Notes under the pieces: model-generated
Databases searched by the model: none
Seen by the model: the letters and a program-made list of their open reading frames with translations, nothing else
Told to the model about the DNA's origin: nothing
Part shown: positions 6,621 through 9,694 of the stretch, piece after piece
Numbering within the stretch: position 1 is the stretch's first letter
How the letters are laid out: every line of letters starts with the position of its first letter
Translations under genes and position numbers: made by a program
Assembly (NCBI GenBank): GCA_964561475.1
Contig: CAZLPU010000124.1
Location: 1-9,694, forward strand
Direction: 5' to 3'
DNA: 9,694 nucleotides
Source: CAYUYV01 sp964561475
GTDB taxonomy: Bacteria > Pseudomonadota > Alphaproteobacteria > JAJFIK01

Positions 6621-6826
6621 CTGACGGGAAAAAGCAGCGTGCGACCGGCCATGCGTGGAGTTCCCGTTACGGACTTCGACGTGGGAAACCGGGAGGCGCG
6701 ATGGGGAATGCGGCTTGGGTATCCGGTCTTGGCGGAACCGTTGCCGGCTGGCGGGCTCAACCGGGCCCATGACCGGTCAGGCACCGCACCAATGACCGCA
6801 GAAGAGACCGCACACGGGGACGGGAC

Positions 6827-9694
6827 ATGAAAAACCGGGCAGAGGAATTGATCGCAGGCATTCTCAAGGATCTTCCACCGGGGGAAACCGCCCGTGAATT
6901 CGCGAAATTCGTCACGCTGCTTTTTGACCGGGCCGATGCCGACGACCTCGCCAGCTATGAGCCCGAGACCCTCCTCGCCATCGCCCGCTCCCTCTGGGAT
7001 CTGACGGAATTCCGTGTCAGTGGGCAGAAGATCATCCGGGTGTTCAATCCGGAGCTCTCGAGGGAAGGCTATAACGGACAGCACACGGTCGTTCAGATCG
7101 CCACGAACGACATGCCCTTCATTATCGATTCCGTCCTCGGAGAACTGACCGCCCTGGGTTACACCACGGCCCGGATGCTCCACCCGATTGTTGAGATGCG
7201 CAGAGACCCGTTCGGCCAGCGCCTTCAGGTGGAAGGGGCCGGCAGTGTTCTGCACGGCACAACAGGGGACAGTGCCCCAGAAGCAGGGAACGTAAATGGG
7301 GACGGCGGCGCATCGGAAAACGGTTTCATCCGGGAGTCCATCCTCCATGTGGAAATCCCCCGGGAGCAGGATCCCAGAGCCCACCGGGCCATCGAACGCA
7401 ATGTGGAAGCGGTCCTGAGGGATGTGGCGCTCGTGGTCGAAGACTGGCCCCAGATGCTGGAGCGCACGGAAGAGGCCATTCACGACCTGCGGGTGCGGGC
7501 CCCTTTCCAGAGCGGCGCCCTGGAGCCCGGGGAATTCGAGGAAACCCTCGCCTTCCTGAAATGGCTGATGAACGGCAATTTCGCCTTTCTGGGGATCCGG
7601 GACTATGAGATCGAGGGCGGTGTCGATGAAGGCACTCTCATTCCCCGCCAGGATACCGGCCTTGGCATCCTGAGTGACCCGGATGCCCGGGTGTTGCGCC
7701 GCCAGGGCGAGCTTGTGCTCATGACGCCGGAAGTGCGGGAGTTTCTTCTCCAGCCCGCGCCGATCATCGTCTCCAAGGCCAATGTCCGCTCCCGTGTCCA
7801 CCGGCGGGTGTTCATGGATTACATCGGCATCAAGCGCTACAGTCTGGACGGACAGGTCATCGGTGAGCGGAGGATCGTGGGGCTGTTCACCGCCGTTGCC
7901 TATAACCGGTCCACCTGGGACGTGCCCCTCCTGGCCCGCAAGGTGGCCCTGGTGATGGAAAAGGCCAATCTGCCGTCCAACGGCCACGATGAACGCTCAC
8001 TGGTGAACATTCTCGAGACCTTCCCCCGCGATGAGTTGTTCCAGGCCTCCCTCGATGAAATTCTGGAAGTCGCCACCGGGGTTCTGCGCCTTCAAAAGCG
8101 CCCCCGCACACGGATCTTCGTGCGCCATGACCGGTTCGACCGGTTTGTGGCCGTCCAGGTCTTCGTGATCCGGGACCGGTATGACACCACCGTCCGCAAG
8201 CGCATCAGCGACCTGCTTGAGACCGCCTATGACGGAACGGTCCAGGCCTATTACCCGACCTTCGGGGACGGCCCCCTCGCCCGTCTTTATTTGATCGTGT
8301 CACGGAATATCGGTCCGCTGCCGGACGTGAACGAGCGGGAACTGGAATACATGATCGAGGGTTTCACCCGGAGCTGGGCCGATGACCTGCGCACCACCCT
8401 CCTCGATCATTTCGGCCCGATGCAGGGCCGTGATCTCACCGAGCGTTACATCGGCGGATTCAGTCCGGGATACCGGGACCGGTTCACCTGCACGGAAGCG
8501 GTCCGGGACATCGAGATCATGGAGAGCATGCAGGCACCGCCCTCCATCGGCCTGCGGACCTACCGGTATGCCGATGACAAGGGCTCCATGCTGCGCCTCA
8601 AACTCTATCACTGGGACCGACCCATCCCGTTGAGTGACAGTCTGCCCGTGTTCGAGAATATGGGGCTGCGGGTACTCGACGAGGTGCCCTACGGCATCAC
8701 CTTCCCCAGAAACGCGGGGCTCTCCTGGGCGGATCAGGCCGTCGGTGGACGGACTGTTTACATCCACAGCTTCACCATGGAGCACGGCGCAGCCCAGGAC
8801 ATCGACCTGGAGCGGGTACGCGAGCCCCTGGAAGATACCTTCCGCGCCATCTGGAGCGGTCTTGCCGAGGATGACCGGTTCAACCGGCTGGTGGTGGAAC
8901 AGGCCATGTCCTGGGGTGACGTGACCATTCTGCGCACCTTCGCGCGGTTCCGCCGCCAGATCGGCCAGGGCTTCAGCGCCCGGTATGTGGTCAATACCCT
9001 GGGGGCGAATGGCGGCATTTCCCTCAAGCTGGTGGATCTGTTCCGCACGAAGTTCGACCCGGATCTGGCCACGGACGACCGGGGCCGGGCGGACCTGGTG
9101 CGCACCGTGACGGAAGACATCTCGAACCGCCTGGATGATGTTGCCTCCCTGGACGCGGACCGGATCCTGCGCAGCTTCCTGAACCTGATCGAATCCGCTC
9201 AGCGCACGAACTTCTTCCAGACCGACGAGACAGGCGCGCGCAAGCCCTATGTCTCGATCAAATTCTCCAGCCGGATGATCACGGATCTTCCCGCCCCCAA
9301 GCCCCTTTACGAGATTTACGTCTATTCGCCCCGGGTGGAGGGCGTCCATCTGCGGGGCGGTCCGGTGGCTCGGGGCGGCATCCGCTGGTCCGACCGGCCG
9401 GAGGATTTCCGCTTCGAGATCCTTGGCTTGCAAAAAGCCCAGACCGTGAAGAACGCCCTCATCGTGCCGGAAGGCGCCAAGGGCGGGTTTGTGCCCAAGC
9501 GTCTCACCGCAGCCGGTGGCGCCAAGGGCGTGAATGCCCGGGAAGAGGCGATCGCCTGCTACCAGCTTTTCATCCAGGGTCTGCTCGATCTCACCGACAA
9601 TCTGGTGGACAATGAACCCGTCCGCCCCCAGAGAGTGGTCGCCTATGATGGGGACGACCCCTTTCTGGTGGTCGCCGCCGACAAGGGCACGGCC
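6827..9694 (+). CDS. gdhB: NAD-specific glutamate dehydrogenase, large type (partial, 3' end outside window)
   Basis: This enzyme oxidises L-glutamate to 2-oxoglutarate and ammonium with NAD+, feeding the TCA cycle in glutamate catabolism in the cytoplasm. 956 codons are present without a stop or frameshift; the family is about 1600 residues, so roughly 60% is here. Recognised Bac_GDH landmarks in order: the N-terminal ACT-like regulatory part with NDMPFIIDSVL, ESILHVEI (170-177), FLKWLMNGNFAFLG (243-256), FPRDELFQ, the RTRIFVRHDRFDRFV region, RTNFFQ, and then the start of the catalytic domain with RGGIRWSDR (849-857), GLQKAQTVKNALIVP (867-881) and GAKGGF (883-888), ending in VVAADKGTA. Conserved catalytic-domain lysines K870, K875 and K885 are present. 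The start at 6827 is the first possible one after an in-frame TGA at 6770, with GGGGA 6 nt upstream. A Gly/Asn-rich stretch at about 137-166 is probably a variable surface loop. The gene is probably expressed alone or with downstream genes outside the window. Confidence 0.97.
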   Translation, partial: MKNRAEELIAGILKDLPPGETAREFAKFVTLLFDRADADDLASYEPETLLAIARSLWDLTEFRVSGQKIIRVFNPELSREGYNGQHTVVQIATNDMPFIIDSVLGELTALGYTTARMLHPIVEMRRDPFGQRLQVEGAGSVLHGTTGDSAPEAGNVNGDGGASENGFIRESILHVEIPREQDPRAHRAIERNVEAVLRDVALVVEDWPQMLERTEEAIHDLRVRAPFQSGALEPGEFEETLAFLKWLMNGNFAFLGIRDYEIEGGVDEGTLIPRQDTGLGILSDPDARVLRRQGELVLMTPEVREFLLQPAPIIVSKANVRSRVHRRVFMDYIGIKRYSLDGQVIGERRIVGLFTAVAYNRSTWDVPLLARKVALVMEKANLPSNGHDERSLVNILETFPRDELFQASLDEILEVATGVLRLQKRPRTRIFVRHDRFDRFVAVQVFVIRDRYDTTVRKRISDLLETAYDGTVQAYYPTFGDGPLARLYLIVSRNIGPLPDVNERELEYMIEGFTRSWADDLRTTLLDHFGPMQGRDLTERYIGGFSPGYRDRFTCTEAVRDIEIMESMQAPPSIGLRTYRYADDKGSMLRLKLYHWDRPIPLSDSLPVFENMGLRVLDEVPYGITFPRNAGLSWADQAVGGRTVYIHSFTMEHGAAQDIDLERVREPLEDTFRAIWSGLAEDDRFNRLVVEQAMSWGDVTILRTFARFRRQIGQGFSARYVVNTLGANGGISLKLVDLFRTKFDPDLATDDRGRADLVRTVTEDISNRLDDVASLDADRILRSFLNLIESAQRTNFFQTDETGARKPYVSIKFSSRMITDLPAPKPLYEIYVYSPRVEGVHLRGGPVARGGIRWSDRPEDFRFEILGLQKAQTVKNALIVPEGAKGGFVPKRLTAAGGAKGVNAREEAIACYQLFIQGLLDLTDNLVDNEPVRPQRVVAYDGDDPFLVVAADKGTA

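Larger units (their letters stand above)
6510..6826. other. 317-bp intergenic region and probable gdhB leader
   Basis: It contains the hairpin at 6516-6537, a candidate promoter near 6598-6620, and then about 200 nt with no recognisable riboswitch or RNA gene. A GTG-initiated reading frame at 6639-6830 (63 codons) overlaps the gdhB start as ATGA, but its product resembles nothing known and has no clear ribosome-binding site. If the promoter is correct, gdhB has an unusually long 5' leader. Confidence 0.6.

Noticed and set aside
6717..6726. Ten-base exact repeat GGGTATCCGG, also at 5766-5775
   Set aside because: A 10-mer shared by chance is expected in a window of this size and GC content; no further flanking similarity.
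5730..6770. 346-codon minus-strand frame across the membrane protein and gdhB leader
   Set aside because: Product is dominated by Gln, Arg, Gly and Ala without structure. The forward frame gives coherent transmembrane helices instead.
6614..7987. 457-codon open frame on the minus strand, antisense to gdhB
   Set aside because: It is a codon-aligned shadow of a well-conserved gdhB sequence in high-GC DNA. Its product is His/Gly/Pro-rich with no recognisable domain.
8300..9433. 377-codon minus-strand frame antisense to gdhB
   Set aside because: Same shadow effect; the forward frame carries the conserved GDH motifs throughout.

Overview
The window looks like chromosomal DNA of a GC-rich alphaproteobacterium. 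Three things point there: a large (about 1600-residue class) NAD-specific glutamate dehydrogenase of the GdhB/Bac_GDH type, an exact TTAA-N7-TTAA box (the CtrA cell-cycle regulator site) in a divergent promoter region, and a -10 candidate resembling the Caulobacter GCTANAWC consensus upstream of gdhB. There is no sign of a mobile element, CRISPR array, tRNA or rRNA, and codon use is evenly GC-rich. This reads as core-type rather than accessory DNA.

Layout. Positions 1-127 hold no gene that can be established. The left 60% is a leftward (minus-strand) series read in the order: a DEDDh 3'-5' exonuclease (5600-4881), an endonuclease/exonuclease/phosphatase-fold protein (4851-3976, 29 nt further on), a SPOR-domain lipoprotein (3859-3149, after a 116-nt gap) and a soluble four-PAS hybrid histidine kinase (3106-128, 42 nt further on). 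The first two almost certainly form one transcription unit, and so do the last two. Whether all four are co-transcribed is open.

A 213-bp divergent region (5601-5813) separates this series from a rightward six-helix membrane protein of unknown function (5814-6509). The region contains the CtrA-like box, a candidate -35/-10 for the exonuclease operon that the box overlaps, and a 10-bp-stem hairpin just upstream of the membrane protein. A terminator-like hairpin (6516-6537) follows the membrane protein, then a roughly 300-bp leader, then gdhB (6827 to the window edge), which is intact so far but cut by the end of the window (956 codons present).

Functionally the window mixes nucleic-acid or phosphodiester hydrolysis (two genes), a division or envelope-linked lipoprotein, multi-input phosphorelay signalling and glutamate catabolism. 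I see no obvious novel defence or mobile system. The most interesting reading is a possible CtrA-controlled nuclease operon sitting next to a SPOR lipoprotein/sensor kinase pair.
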